Shown: piece after piece, positions 1 to 7,190 of the stretch | How the letters are laid out: the number at the start of each line of letters is the position of its first letter | Numbering within the stretch: the first letter of the stretch is position 1 | Source of the DNA: Rubrivivax sp. | GTDB taxonomy: Bacteria > Pseudomonadota > Gammaproteobacteria > Burkholderiales > Burkholderiaceae_C | Direction: 5' to 3' | Assembly: GCA_020848515.1 (NCBI GenBank) | Contig: JADLIA010000076.1 | Span: forward strand, 1 to 45,437 | DNA length: 45,437 nt | Notes under the pieces: generated by a model | Seen by the model: the letters and a program-made list of their open reading frames with translations, nothing else | Database searches by the model: none | Told to the model about the DNA's origin: nothing | Program-made: the position numbers and the translations under genes

Positions 1-2
1 AC

Positions 3-632
3 CTGACCGGGCAGGCCTGGCTGCAAGGCGTGCCGTTTCATGTGGACGCGCGCGCCATCGTGCCGCGCAGCCTGATCGCCGAACTGATCGCCGACGGCGG
101 CATCGACCCCTGGCTGTCCGAACGCACCACCCGGGTGCTCGACCTGTGCACCGGCAACGGCAGCCTGGCCGTGCTGGCGGCGCTGGCCTGGCCCGGCGTG
201 CAGGTTGCCGCCGCCGACCTGAGCGCCGACGCGCTGGCGGTGGCGCGCATCAACGTCGAGCGCCACGGCCTGCAAGCGCGCATCACCCTGATCGAAAGCG
301 ACGGCCTGGCCGCCTGCCCCGGCCCGTACGAGTTGATCCTGTGCAACCCGCCCTACGTCAACGCCGCCAGCATGGCCGCGCTCCCGCCCGAATACCGCGC
401 CGAGCCCGCGCTGGCGCTGGCCGGCGGCGCCGACGGCATGGACTTCGTGCGCGCCCTGCTGCGCGACGCCCCCGCACGCATGGCCGAAGGCGCCGTGCTG
501 GTGCTGGAGATCGGCCACGAGCGCGCCCACTTCGACGCCGCCTTCCCGCGCCTGAACCCGGTCTGGCTGGACACCAGCGCCGGCGGCGATCAGGTGCTGC
601 TGCTGACCCGCGAGGACTTGCTGCGGCGCTGA
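3..632 (+). CDS. prmB: PrmB: N5-glutamine methyltransferase for ribosomal protein L3 (5' end missing)
   Basis: This is the C-terminal two thirds of a class I SAM-dependent methyltransferase of the HemK/PrmB group. PrmB methylates a glutamine of ribosomal protein L3 in the cytoplasm. The frame is open from the first bases of the window and starts inside the family's conserved lead-in (LTGQAWLQG, then FHVDARAIVPRSLIAELI), so the true start lies upstream of the window. The SAM-binding loop reads DLCTGNGSLAV. The catalytic NPPY motif follows, in LCNPPYVNAASMAALPPEYR. The YVDERVLVPRSPIAEL-like stretch points to PrmB rather than PrmC. The next gene starts about 16 bp downstream on the same strand. 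The family is certain; PrmB over PrmC is very likely. Confidence 0.9.
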   Translation: MTGQAWLQGVPFHVDARAIVPRSLIAELIADGGIDPWLSERTTRVLDLCTGNGSLAVLAALAWPGVQVAAADLSADALAVARINVERHGLQARITLIESDGLAACPGPYELILCNPPYVNAASMAALPPEYRAEPALALAGGADGMDFVRALLRDAPARMAEGAVLVLEIGHERAHFDAAFPRLNPVWLDTSAGGDQVLLLTREDLLRR

Positions 633-647
633 CGCCGCGCGTGTTGC

Positions 648-1481
648 TTGGTGGTTGCCCAGCTCCAGAACCTCTACGCGCAGGCGCGCGCCTTTCTCAT
701 TCGGGAAATGGCCGTGCCAAATGCCGAATCGATCTTGCTCGGCTATCTGGACCGTCCCGATCGCGGCCCCGGACCCCGCACGCTTCGTGACGTCTACCGG
801 GGCCTGCTCGACTCGGCGCAGAACGCCAACATGAAACGCGGCGTCGTCAGCGGCTCCATCGACGGCATCGACGCGCTGGGCGCCGTGCTGTTTGCGTTCG
901 ACCCGCACAAGACGCGCTCGGTCTATGGACTGGACGACGTGGCGCTGCTGGACGCGATCGAGCGAACGCTGAAGCCGCGCAGCCGCAACGGCATTCGGCG
1001 CACCGCGCGCAGCATCTGGCCCCACTTCTGTCGAGCCGCCCTTTCTGGCGCCGCATTTCTGTCGCAGTTCGAGTCGGTGGACGACTTCTTGTCCTGGGCG
1101 CGTCACTTCTACGGCGACCCGCGCTCGGCCGCTGCCCTGCCGCTGTTGCTGTCCGAGGAAATCCACGGTTTTGGCTACCCGCTGGCCTGCGACTTCCTGA
1201 AGGAGCTGGGGTTCATGAACTACGGCAAGCCGGATGTCCATCTCATCGACATCCTGACCGGCGTCGGCGTGTGTCCGCAGCGCGCCAGCGCCTACCAGGT
1301 TCAGAAAACCATCGTCGAGATCGCCAAAGCCAACCAGGTCACGCCCTACCACGTGGACAAGCTGTTCTGGCTGATCGGCAGCGGGCGCTTCGACCGGCAC
1401 CCCGAACTGGGTACCCTCGGCAGCATAGGCCGCAAGAAACGCAAGTTCATCGAAGCGTTTGGCCACATCGTTACCTCATGA
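648..1481 (+). CDS. Unknown protein with a possible HhH-GPD (DNA glycosylase-like) core
   Basis: A 277-residue protein that I do not recognise by name. Its C-terminal half resembles the helix-hairpin-helix-GPD fold of base-excision DNA glycosylases. Around residues 170-188 it reads SEEIHGFGYPLACDFLKEL, like an HhH hairpin. Next comes KPDVHL at about 194-199, where Asp196 occupies the position of the catalytic Asp in the P-x-D-x-H motif of OGG1-type enzymes. A basic tail (RKKRKF) closes the protein. No obvious catalytic Lys stands before the hairpin, so activity is doubtful. The start is unsure: TTG 648 or GTG 651, neither with a clear ribosome binding site. Its stop overlaps the ATG of the ABC-F gene (ATGA), so the two are probably translationally coupled. 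The fold assignment is inference. Confidence 0.6.
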   Translation: MVVAQLQNLYAQARAFLIREMAVPNAESILLGYLDRPDRGPGPRTLRDVYRGLLDSAQNANMKRGVVSGSIDGIDALGAVLFAFDPHKTRSVYGLDDVALLDAIERTLKPRSRNGIRRTARSIWPHFCRAALSGAAFLSQFESVDDFLSWARHFYGDPRSAAALPLLLSEEIHGFGYPLACDFLKELGFMNYGKPDVHLIDILTGVGVCPQRASAYQVQKTIVEIAKANQVTPYHVDKLFWLIGSGRFDRHPELGTLGSIGRKKRKFIEAFGHIVTS

Positions 1482-3619
1482 TCCAACTGAACCACGTCAC
1501 CCTGCGCCGCGGCGCCAAAGTGCTGCTCGACGGCGCCAGCGTCACCATCCACCCGGGCGAGAAGGTCGGTCTGGTGGGTCGCAACGGCGCCGGCAAATCG
1601 ACCTTGTTCGCGCTGCTCAACGGCACGCTGCACGAGGACGGCGGCGACTTCTCGATGCCCGCCGGCTGGCGCCTGGGACAGGTCGCGCAGCACATGCCCG
1701 AGACCGCCGAGGCCGCCACCGATTTCGTGCTGACGGGCGACGAGCGCTTGTCCCACCTGCGCGAGCAGCTATCGAAAGCAGAGCATGCGCACGACGGCAT
1801 GGCCATCGCCCAGGCCCACAGCGACCTGCACGACGCCGGCGCCCACGACGCCCGCGCGCGCGCCGAGGCGCTGATCCTGGGGCTGGGCTTTCAGGTGGCG
1901 CAGCTCGACCAGGCGGTGGACAGCTTCTCGGGTGGCTGGCGCATGCGCCTGCAGCTGGCACGCGCGCTGATGGCGCCCAGCGACCTGCTGCTGCTGGACG
2001 AACCCACCAACCACCTGGATCTGGACGCCCTGGTCTGGCTGGAAGGCTGGCTGGCGCGCTACCCCGGCACGCTGATCGTGATCAGCCACGACCGCGACTT
2101 TCTGGACGCGGTCACGCGCGTCACGCTGCACATCGAAGGCGGGCGGCTGGCGCGCTACGGCGGCAACTACAGCGCCTTCGAGGACTTGCGCGCCCAGCAG
2201 CTCAGCCTGCAGCAGGCGGCCTACGCCAAGCAGCAGGACAAGATCGCCCACCTGCAGAAGTTCATCGACCGCTTCAAGGCCAAGGCCACCAAGGCCAAGC
2301 AGGCGCAAAGCCGCGTGAAGGCGCTGGAGCGCATGGAACGCATCGCCCCGGTGCTGGCCGAGGCCGAGTTCCAGTTCGAGTTCAAGGCCCCGCTCAGCCT
2401 GCCCAACCCCATGCTGGCGATCCGCGACGCGGCTTTCGGCTACCGTGCCGACGCTATCAAAAAAGAAGCTGCTGGCGCAGACCCGGCAAGCACAAGCGGC
2501 GCTTCCGGCACTGAAGGTGCGGCACCCCCGGCCTACGCCACCAGCGCCACCGTGCTGGCCGAACAGGCCGCGCGCGGCGAGCTGCCGCCCGGCCTGCGGC
2601 CCGGCGACCGCGTGATCCTGCGCGGCGTCAGCCGCACCGTGCTGGCCGGCCAGCGCATCGGCATCCTGGGTGCCAACGGGCAAGGCAAATCCACCCTGGT
2701 CAAGACCATCGCGCGCGAGCTGGCGCCGCTGGCCGGCAGCGTGACCGAGGGCAAGGGCCTGGCCATCGGCTACTTCGCCCAGCAGGAGCTCGACGTGCTG
2801 CACACCGACAGCACGCCGCTGGAGCACATGGTGCGGCTGGCGCGCCAGAGCGGGCGCGAAGCCAGCGAAGAGGCGCGCGAGCAGCAACTGCGCAACTACC
2901 TGGGCAGCTTCAGCTTTCCGGGCGAGATGGTCAGCCAGCCCGTGGGCCAGTTCAGCGGCGGCGAAAAAGCCCGCCTGGTGCTGGCCATGATCGTCTGGCA
3001 GCGCCCCAACCTGCTGCTGCTGGACGAGCCCACCAACCACCTGGACCTGGCCACGCGCGAGGCGCTGGCGGTGGCGCTCAACGAATTCGAAGGCACGCTG
3101 ATGCTGGTCAGCCACGACCGCGCCCTGCTGCGCAGCGTGTGCGACGAGTTCTGGCTGGTGGCGCGCGGCAGCGTGCAGCCGTTCGACGGCGACCTGGAAG
3201 ACTACCAGCGCCACCTGCTGGATGAAGCGCGCCGGTTGCGCGAGCAGGTCGCCGCGCGCGCTCCTGAAACCATAGCTGACGGCGCAAGCCAGGAAAGCGC
3301 CAGGGCCCCAAAACCTGCTGAACCGCCACTCAATCCGGCCGAGCAGCGGCGCGCCCAGGCGCAGCGGCGCCAGCAGCTGGCGGAGCAGACCCGGCCGCTG
3401 CGGCGCGCACTGGCGCAGGCCGAGCAGCGCATGGAACAGCTCGGCGCCGAGCGCAGCGCGCTCGAGCAACGCCTGTCCAGCCCCCTGCCCGCCGGCGACA
3501 TCGCCGACGCCGGCCGGCGACTGAAGGCGCTGGCCGAGGAGCTGCAGACGCAGGAAGACGAGTGGCTGCGCCTGTCGGGTGAGATCGAAGCCATCGAGCA
3601 AGGCGCCGCCGCAACCTGA
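1478..3619 (+). CDS. ABC-F family ATPase, YheS-like, with two repeat-derived insertions
   Basis: A 713-residue soluble protein with two ABC ATPase domains and no membrane segments, as in ABC-F proteins that act on the ribosome. Domain 1 has Walker A GRNGAGKST (residues 34-42), signature SFSGGWRM and Walker B LLLLDEPTNHLD. The inter-domain linker carries the family's helical run KAKATKAKQAQSR. Domain 2 has GANGQGKST, FSGGEKARLVLA and LLLLDEPTNHLD. It matches E. coli YheS more closely than EttA or Uup. It has an extra alanine/glycine-rich stretch at about residues 326-380 inside the second domain, and another at about 595-611 before the C-terminal coiled coil. Both lie on copies of the dispersed palindromic repeat (positions 2453-2507 and 3262-3309). 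ATG 1478 fits the conserved N-terminus MIQLNHVTLRRG. YheS function is not fully known; a translation-factor role is inferred from the family. Confidence 0.92.
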   Translation: MIQLNHVTLRRGAKVLLDGASVTIHPGEKVGLVGRNGAGKSTLFALLNGTLHEDGGDFSMPAGWRLGQVAQHMPETAEAATDFVLTGDERLSHLREQLSKAEHAHDGMAIAQAHSDLHDAGAHDARARAEALILGLGFQVAQLDQAVDSFSGGWRMRLQLARALMAPSDLLLLDEPTNHLDLDALVWLEGWLARYPGTLIVISHDRDFLDAVTRVTLHIEGGRLARYGGNYSAFEDLRAQQLSLQQAAYAKQQDKIAHLQKFIDRFKAKATKAKQAQSRVKALERMERIAPVLAEAEFQFEFKAPLSLPNPMLAIRDAAFGYRADAIKKEAAGADPASTSGASGTEGAAPPAYATSATVLAEQAARGELPPGLRPGDRVILRGVSRTVLAGQRIGILGANGQGKSTLVKTIARELAPLAGSVTEGKGLAIGYFAQQELDVLHTDSTPLEHMVRLARQSGREASEEAREQQLRNYLGSFSFPGEMVSQPVGQFSGGEKARLVLAMIVWQRPNLLLLDEPTNHLDLATREALAVALNEFEGTLMLVSHDRALLRSVCDEFWLVARGSVQPFDGDLEDYQRHLLDEARRLREQVAARAPETIADGASQESARAPKPAEPPLNPAEQRRAQAQRRQQLAEQTRPLRRALAQAEQRMEQLGAERSALEQRLSSPLPAGDIADAGRRLKALAEELQTQEDEWLRLSGEIEAIEQGAAAT
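2453..2507. repeat. Dispersed palindromic repeat, copy A (in frame inside the ABC-F gene)
   Basis: The stretch starts CTATCAAAAAAGAAGCTGC and carries TGGCGCA followed by CAAGC...AAGCG, the core shared with six other places in the window. It sits inside the second ATPase domain and adds in-frame, alanine-rich residues. The right arm is degraded. Confidence 0.7.
3262..3309. repeat. Dispersed palindromic repeat, copy B (in frame near the ABC-F 3' end)
   Basis: It reads CTGAAACCATAGCTGACGGC, then a GCAAGCC...AAAGCGCCAG core matching the family. It lies between the second ATPase domain and the C-terminal coiled coil, a place where extra residues should do little harm. Confidence 0.65.
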
Positions 3620-3677
3620 TGGGCTTGGCGTTCAAAAACCGCGACGCATGACCCCTTGGTCCTCGCGGCGCAGCGAG

Positions 3678-3740
3678 GTCATCCGTCATCCGTCATCCGT
3701 CATTGGTCGTTGGTCGTTGGTCGTTGGTCGTTGGTCATGC
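3678..3740. repeat. Heptanucleotide tandem repeat (nine units)
   Basis: Nine consecutive 7-bp units in one register: three GTCATCC, one GTCATTG, four GTCGTTG and a final GTCATGC. The array lies in the 257-bp gap between the ABC-F gene and the small membrane-protein gene at 3877. Seven-bp arrays can change length by slippage. It is not in a gene, so any effect would be on spacing or transcription. Confidence 0.9.
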
Positions 3741-3876
3741 GAGTTGGCATGAACCGTCACGCCACCGACGGCGCGCCGTGGCGGCCGCCGCGCGCCCCGC
3801 GCGCCCGTGTGGACGACCGATGGGTGCGGTACAGTGCAGGCCGTCCAGCGTTCATCCACCAGGGAAGGCATCCAAC

Positions 3877-4125
3877 ATGAGCATCATCGTCACCCTCGTC
3901 GTCGGCTTCATCGTCGGCCTGATCGCGCGCGCCATCATGCCGGGCAACCAGAGCATGGGCCTGATCATGACCACCATCCTGGGCATCGTCGGCTCGCTGG
4001 TGGCCGGCTACGGCGGCGCCGCCCTGGGCCTGTACGCAGCCGGCACGCCGGCTGGCTGGATCGCCTCGGTGGTCGGCGCCATCATCGTGCTGTGGATCTA
4101 CGGCATGGTGAGCAAGAAGGGCTGA
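3877..4125 (+). CDS. GlsB/YeaQ/YmgE-family small membrane protein
   Basis: An 82-residue, very hydrophobic protein with three predicted membrane segments (about residues 2-20, 28-48 and 58-77) and the glycine-rich pattern GFIVGLIARAIMPG typical of the GlsB/YeaQ/YmgE (transglycosylase-associated) family. Members are linked to envelope or general stress, but their biochemical role is unknown. ATG 3877 has an AGGGAAGG-like purine run 5' to it. The gene faces puuD tail to tail and stands alone. The tandem 7-bp repeat lies about 140 bp upstream. Confidence 0.9.
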   Translation: MSIIVTLVVGFIVGLIARAIMPGNQSMGLIMTTILGIVGSLVAGYGGAALGLYAAGTPAGWIASVVGAIIVLWIYGMVSKKG

Positions 4126-4174
4126 GCGTCGCCTCTGCCCGCCACCGGCAACCCACGCCGGCGGCGCGTCGGGC

Positions 4175-5383
4175 TCACTTGCCCTGACCTTCGAACCAGC
4201 GGCCCACCAAGGCGCGCTCGTCCTCGGTCATCTGGGTCGAATTGGCCAGCGGCATCAGCTTGCTGGCCACCACCTGCTGGTAGATCAGCTGGGCGTTGGC
4301 GCTGACCAGCGCCTCGCTGTCCACGCGCAGGTTCTTCTGCTGCACGGCCTCGCCGTGGCAGACGTAGCAGCGCTGCGCCAGGATCGGCTGGATCTGCGCG
4401 TAGCTCACCTTGGCCGGCAGGGCCGCCGCGGGCACCGCCGGGGCCGGCTTGAGCCAGGCGATCAGCGCCAGCAGCAGCACCACGCCGGCGGCCGCATAGG
4501 GCCAGGGGTTGCCCACGCGGCCCAGCTTGTAGCCGTGGCGCTGCACGAAGAACAGGCGAATCAGCGCGCCGGCCAGCATCAGCACCAGCAGAATCGCCCA
4601 GCGCTGCGGGTGGCTGTAGATGAAGCTGTAGTGGTTGCTGAGCATGGCCACCAGCACCGGCAGCGTGAAGTAGGTGTTGTGCACGCTGCGCTGCTTGCCG
4701 CGCTTGCCGTAGATGGCGTAGTCGGCCGGGTTGTAGGGCTGGCCGCTGGTCATGGCCGCCACCACCTTGCGCTGGCCGGGGATGATCCAGAAGAACACGT
4801 TGGCGCTCATGGCGGTGGCCAGCGACGCGCCCACCATCAGAAACGCCGCACGGCCGGAAAACAGCTGGAACGCAATCCACGACGAGCACACCACCACCGC
4901 CAGCACCAGCGCGCCGACGATGCGGTCGCCGTTCGCACGCTGACCGAAGATGCGGCAGATGGCGTCGTAGATGAACCAGAACGCCGCCAGGAACACCAGC
5001 GCGCCAATGCCGGCGGCCAGCGGCGACCAGTCGAACACCTGTTTGTCGACCAGGAAGATGCCGGCGTTCCACAGGTAGAGCACCACGAACAGCGCAAAGC
5101 CGGACATCCAGGTCCAGTAGCTTTCCCAATAGAACCAGTGCAGGTGGCTGTCGATGCCGCCCTTGGGCGCCACCATGTACTTCTGCGCGTGATAAAAGCC
5201 CCCGCCGTGCACCGACCAGATGGCGCCGTCGACACCCTTGGCCTTCAGGTCGTCGGCGGTGGGCGCCAGCAGGCTGCTGTCGAGAAACACGAAATAGAAG
5301 GACGAGCCGATCCAGGCGATGGCGGTGATGACGTGCAGCCAGCGCAGCAGCAGGTTGGCCCAGTCGAGAAGATATGCTTCCAT
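4175..5383 (-). CDS. puuD: PuuD: membrane urate oxidase with C-terminal cytochrome c domain
   Basis: A 402-residue protein that matches PuuD, a cytochrome-c-linked urate oxidase that makes 5-hydroxyisourate in the inner membrane. It starts MEAYLLDWANLLLRWLHV and has about eight or nine membrane segments up to residue 310, with conserved histidines (His17, His59, His65, His80). A short linker leads to a c-type cytochrome domain with the haem motif CYVCH at 339-343 and a possible axial Met in KLMPLANS. The start at 5383 is preferred because AAGGGA lies 9 bases upstream; an in-frame ATG at 5401 is the alternative. The product feeds HiuH, encoded nearby on the same strand. The TTGTATACAA palindrome at 5513-5522 lies in its upstream region. 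No separate uricase (UOX) is seen in the window. Confidence 0.93.
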   Translation of the reverse strand: MEAYLLDWANLLLRWLHVITAIAWIGSSFYFVFLDSSLLAPTADDLKAKGVDGAIWSVHGGGFYHAQKYMVAPKGGIDSHLHWFYWESYWTWMSGFALFVVLYLWNAGIFLVDKQVFDWSPLAAGIGALVFLAAFWFIYDAICRIFGQRANGDRIVGALVLAVVVCSSWIAFQLFSGRAAFLMVGASLATAMSANVFFWIIPGQRKVVAAMTSGQPYNPADYAIYGKRGKQRSVHNTYFTLPVLVAMLSNHYSFIYSHPQRWAILLVLMLAGALIRLFFVQRHGYKLGRVGNPWPYAAAGVVLLLALIAWLKPAPAVPAAALPAKVSYAQIQPILAQRCYVCHGEAVQQKNLRVDSEALVSANAQLIYQQVVASKLMPLANSTQMTEDERALVGRWFEGQGK

Positions 5384-5512
5384 GCGTGAGTGTCCCTTCA
5401 TCGGGCTTGCCACCGCGGGCGCTGCAAGCCGCTTTCAGGAGATCGCGCTATCGGGGGGCGTCACGCACTGCCTCATGGACGACTCTCGGGCACCGCTGCG
5501 ATCTCGGTCGGA

Positions 5513-5522
5513 TTGTATACAA
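5513..5522. promoter_or_regulatory. Putative GntR-type operator 1 (TTGTATACAA)
   Basis: A perfect 10-bp palindrome (12 bp with the flanking A and T), 130 bp upstream of puuD. The same ten bases recur at 7151-7160 beside the GntR regulator gene. The T-G-T...A-C-A pattern fits operators known for FCD-type GntR repressors. Assignment to the regulator at 7191 is inference. Confidence 0.65.
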
Positions 5523-5582
5523 TTGGGTATGCAACTCGGGGGGCTTGACGCCCAGGTTTTCCCTTGTGCCGAGCTTGCCACG

Positions 5583-5610
5583 TTGGGCTGCGAATCGGCG
5601 ACAATATAGG
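5583..5610 (+). promoter_or_regulatory. Possible sigma-70 promoter for the small gene at 5647
   Basis: TTGGGC at 5583-5588 and TATAGG at 5605-5610, 16 bp apart, precede the small gene by about 37 bases. Both hexamers are only fair matches. Confidence 0.3.
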
Positions 5611-5646
5611 GTTTTCGTCCACACACCACTTCACAAGGATCACACC

Positions 5647-5805
5647 ATGGGCAACAAGATCGTCACCGAGGCCATGCGCAAGGCCACCCCGCCGCTGCCC
5701 GGCGCCCCCCGCGTCAAGCAGGCCGATGGCCAGCGCCGCAGCCTGGAGCGCGGCGTGCACACGCGCAGCAAGAAGAATCCGGGCAAGCGCCCGCATCAGG
5801 GCTGA
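5647..5805 (+). CDS. Small basic conserved-looking protein, unknown function
   Basis: A 52-residue protein starting MGNKIVTEAMRKATPPLPG and ending SKKNPGKRPHQG. It is rich in Arg, Lys, Pro and Gly, with no membrane segment or cysteine. I do not recognise it. The case for a real gene is strong for its size: AAGGA stands 8 bases before the ATG, a promoter-like pair lies upstream, and a textbook intrinsic terminator follows at 5836-5861. The basic, disordered-looking composition would suit nucleic-acid or ribosome binding, but that is a guess. It sits between puuD and xdhC on the opposite strand to both. Confidence 0.72.
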   Translation: MGNKIVTEAMRKATPPLPGAPRVKQADGQRRSLERGVHTRSKKNPGKRPHQG

Positions 5806-5835
5806 GCGACCAGCGGCCTTCGCCCGCCCTCAGCC

Positions 5836-5861
5836 ATGGCGCCCAGCAGGCGCCATTTTTT
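5836..5861 (+). terminator. Intrinsic terminator of the small gene
   Basis: ATGGCGCC and GGCGCCAT form a perfect 8-bp stem around a CAGCA loop, followed by a run of six T. It starts about 30 bp after the small gene's stop codon. On the minus strand no T run follows, so it acts on the plus strand only. Confidence 0.92.
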
Positions 5862-5865
5862 GGCT

Positions 5866-6684
5866 TCAACCTGGCGCCAGCCCCAGCGCCAGCAGTTGCG
5901 CCACCACCGCCAGCGCCACCACCGCCGGCTGCTTGCCCCGGATCTCCGGCAGACCGATCGGGCAGTTCACGCGCGCCAGTTCGGCCTGGCTGAAGCCGCG
6001 TTCGGCCAGGCGATGGCCAAAGCGGGCCCATTTGGTGCGGCTGCCGATCAGGCCGATGTGGCTCAGGTCACCCCGCTCGCGCTGGCGCGCCAGACAGGCG
6101 GCGATGACCTCCAGGTCCTCGGCATGGCTGAAGCTCATCACCAGCACCGCGCTGCCCGCCGGCAGCTCGGCCACCGCCGCCTGAACCGGGTCGGAATGCT
6201 CGGCCTGCACATTCAGCGGCAGCACGGCCGGAAACACCTCGTCGCGGCTGTCCACCCAGCGCACGGCAAACGGCAGCTCCTCCAGCAGGCGCACGATGGC
6301 GCGCCCCACATGGCCGCCGCCGAACAGCGCCAGCGGTCGGGTGGCGGGCATCAGCCGGGTGCGCAGGGCCTCGATGTGCGCCGCCTCGATGCGCTCCTGG
6401 CGCAGCCACACCACGCCGCCACAGCATTGGCCCAGGCTGGGGCCGAGCGCGCAGCGCCGCTCCTCGGGCTCGAACGGGCCGGCGGCCAGCGCCGCCCGGG
6501 CGCGCTCGATGGCCTCCAGCTCCAGGTGCCCGCCGCCGATGGTGCCCAGCACCACGCCATCGCCGAACACGGCCAGCCAGGCGCCGAGCTCGCGCGGCAC
6601 CGAGCCGGCGCTGCGCACCACCGTCACCAACGCCGCGGGGGCCTGTGGCAGGCGCGCCAGCAGCTCGGCCAGCTCGCGCATCAT
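5866..6684 (-). CDS. xdhC: XdhC: xanthine dehydrogenase maturation factor
   Basis: A 272-residue protein of the XdhC/CoxI family. XdhC binds the molybdenum cofactor, helps load its sulfurated form and delivers it to xanthine dehydrogenase. The N-terminal part has AGSVPRELGAWLAVF and GTIGGGHLELEAIERA. The conserved LGPSLGQCCGGVVWL motif, with paired cysteines, lies at about residues 82-96. A C-terminal Rossmann fold begins ALFGGGHVGRAIVRLL. The family ending HIGLIGSRTKWARF and GLPEIRGKQPAVVALAV is present. The start MMREL at 6684 suits the usual length. hiuH lies 79 bp upstream on the same strand, so the two may be co-transcribed. The dehydrogenase subunits xdhA/xdhB are not in the window. Confidence 0.93.
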   Translation of the reverse strand: MMRELAELLARLPQAPAALVTVVRSAGSVPRELGAWLAVFGDGVVLGTIGGGHLELEAIERARAALAAGPFEPEERRCALGPSLGQCCGGVVWLRQERIEAAHIEALRTRLMPATRPLALFGGGHVGRAIVRLLEELPFAVRWVDSRDEVFPAVLPLNVQAEHSDPVQAAVAELPAGSAVLVMSFSHAEDLEVIAACLARQRERGDLSHIGLIGSRTKWARFGHRLAERGFSQAELARVNCPIGLPEIRGKQPAVVALAVVAQLLALGLAPG

Positions 6685-6763
6685 GGTGTGCCGCGCCCAT
6701 GGGGGGCCACGGCCCGGCCGGCCGCCCGGTCATGCCGGCCACCCGGGGCCTGAGCGGGCGCGC

Positions 6764-7117
6764 TCACGAGCCGCGGTAGGTCGAATAGCTCCAGGGGCTG
6801 CACAGCAGTGGCACGTGGTAGTGCTGATCGACCTGGGCGATGCCGAAGTCCAGGTGCACCTGGTCCAGAAACGGCGGCTGCGGCAGCGCCACGCCACGCG
6901 CGCGAAAGTAGCCGGCAACGTCGAAGCTCAGACGATAGGTGCCGACCTTCATGCTGGCGTTGTCGAACAGCGGGCCGTCCGGGTTGCGGCCGTCGGCGTT
7001 GAGCGTGAAGCGCCGAAGCAGCGTCGCCACTTCGCCGTGCGTTTCATACAGCGCCACCGCCATGCCGGCCGCGGGCGTGCCGTGCATGGTGTCGAGAACA
7101 TGCGTGCTGAGTCCCAT
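6764..7117 (-). CDS. hiuH: HiuH: 5-hydroxyisourate hydrolase (transthyretin-like)
   Basis: A 117-residue cytoplasmic enzyme that opens 5-hydroxyisourate to OHCU, the second step after urate oxidation. It begins GLSTHVLDTMHGTPAAGM and ends with the hallmark C-terminal tetrapeptide YRGS. The active-site His in STHVLD and the HYHVPLL strand are present. ATG 7117 is chosen because AAGGAG lies 8 bases upstream and the protein then matches the family's usual length. The gene diverges from the GntR regulator across a 73-bp spacer that holds operator 2. Confidence 0.95.
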   Translation of the reverse strand: MGLSTHVLDTMHGTPAAGMAVALYETHGEVATLLRRFTLNADGRNPDGPLFDNASMKVGTYRLSFDVAGYFRARGVALPQPPFLDQVHLDFGIAQVDQHYHVPLLCSPWSYSTYRGS

Positions 7118-7150
7118 ATCAACCACTCCTTGAATGCATTGTGCACAGGG

Positions 7151-7160
7151 TTGTATACAA
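7151..7160. promoter_or_regulatory. Putative GntR-type operator 2 (TTGTATACAA)
   Basis: The same perfect palindrome as at 5513-5522. It lies in the 73-bp spacer between the divergent starts of hiuH (34 bp away) and the GntR regulator (31 bp away). That is a classic position for autoregulation together with control of the neighbour. Confidence 0.72.
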
Positions 7161-7190
7161 TTTTTGGAATTATGCCTATCATGGCGGGCC

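Noticed and set aside
38-346. Long antisense open frames across prmB, the ABC-F gene, selA, gltB and others
   Set aside because: In GC-rich DNA the opposite strand of real genes stays open by codon bias. These frames lack family motifs, and the sense frames have clear domains.
1768-1795. AGCAGCTATCGAAAGCAGAGC as an eighth copy of the dispersed repeat
   Set aside because: Only the left-arm-like part matches and the residues are ordinary YheS sequence. It is probably chance.
3678-3740. CRISPR array
   Set aside because: The units are 7 bp, contiguous and without spacers. It is a simple tandem repeat. No cas genes are present and no other array was seen.
6810-6826. TGGCACG...GTGCT resembling a sigma-54 promoter
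   Set aside because: It lies inside hiuH coding sequence, the -12 part is off, and no enhancer sites or suitably placed gene start follow.
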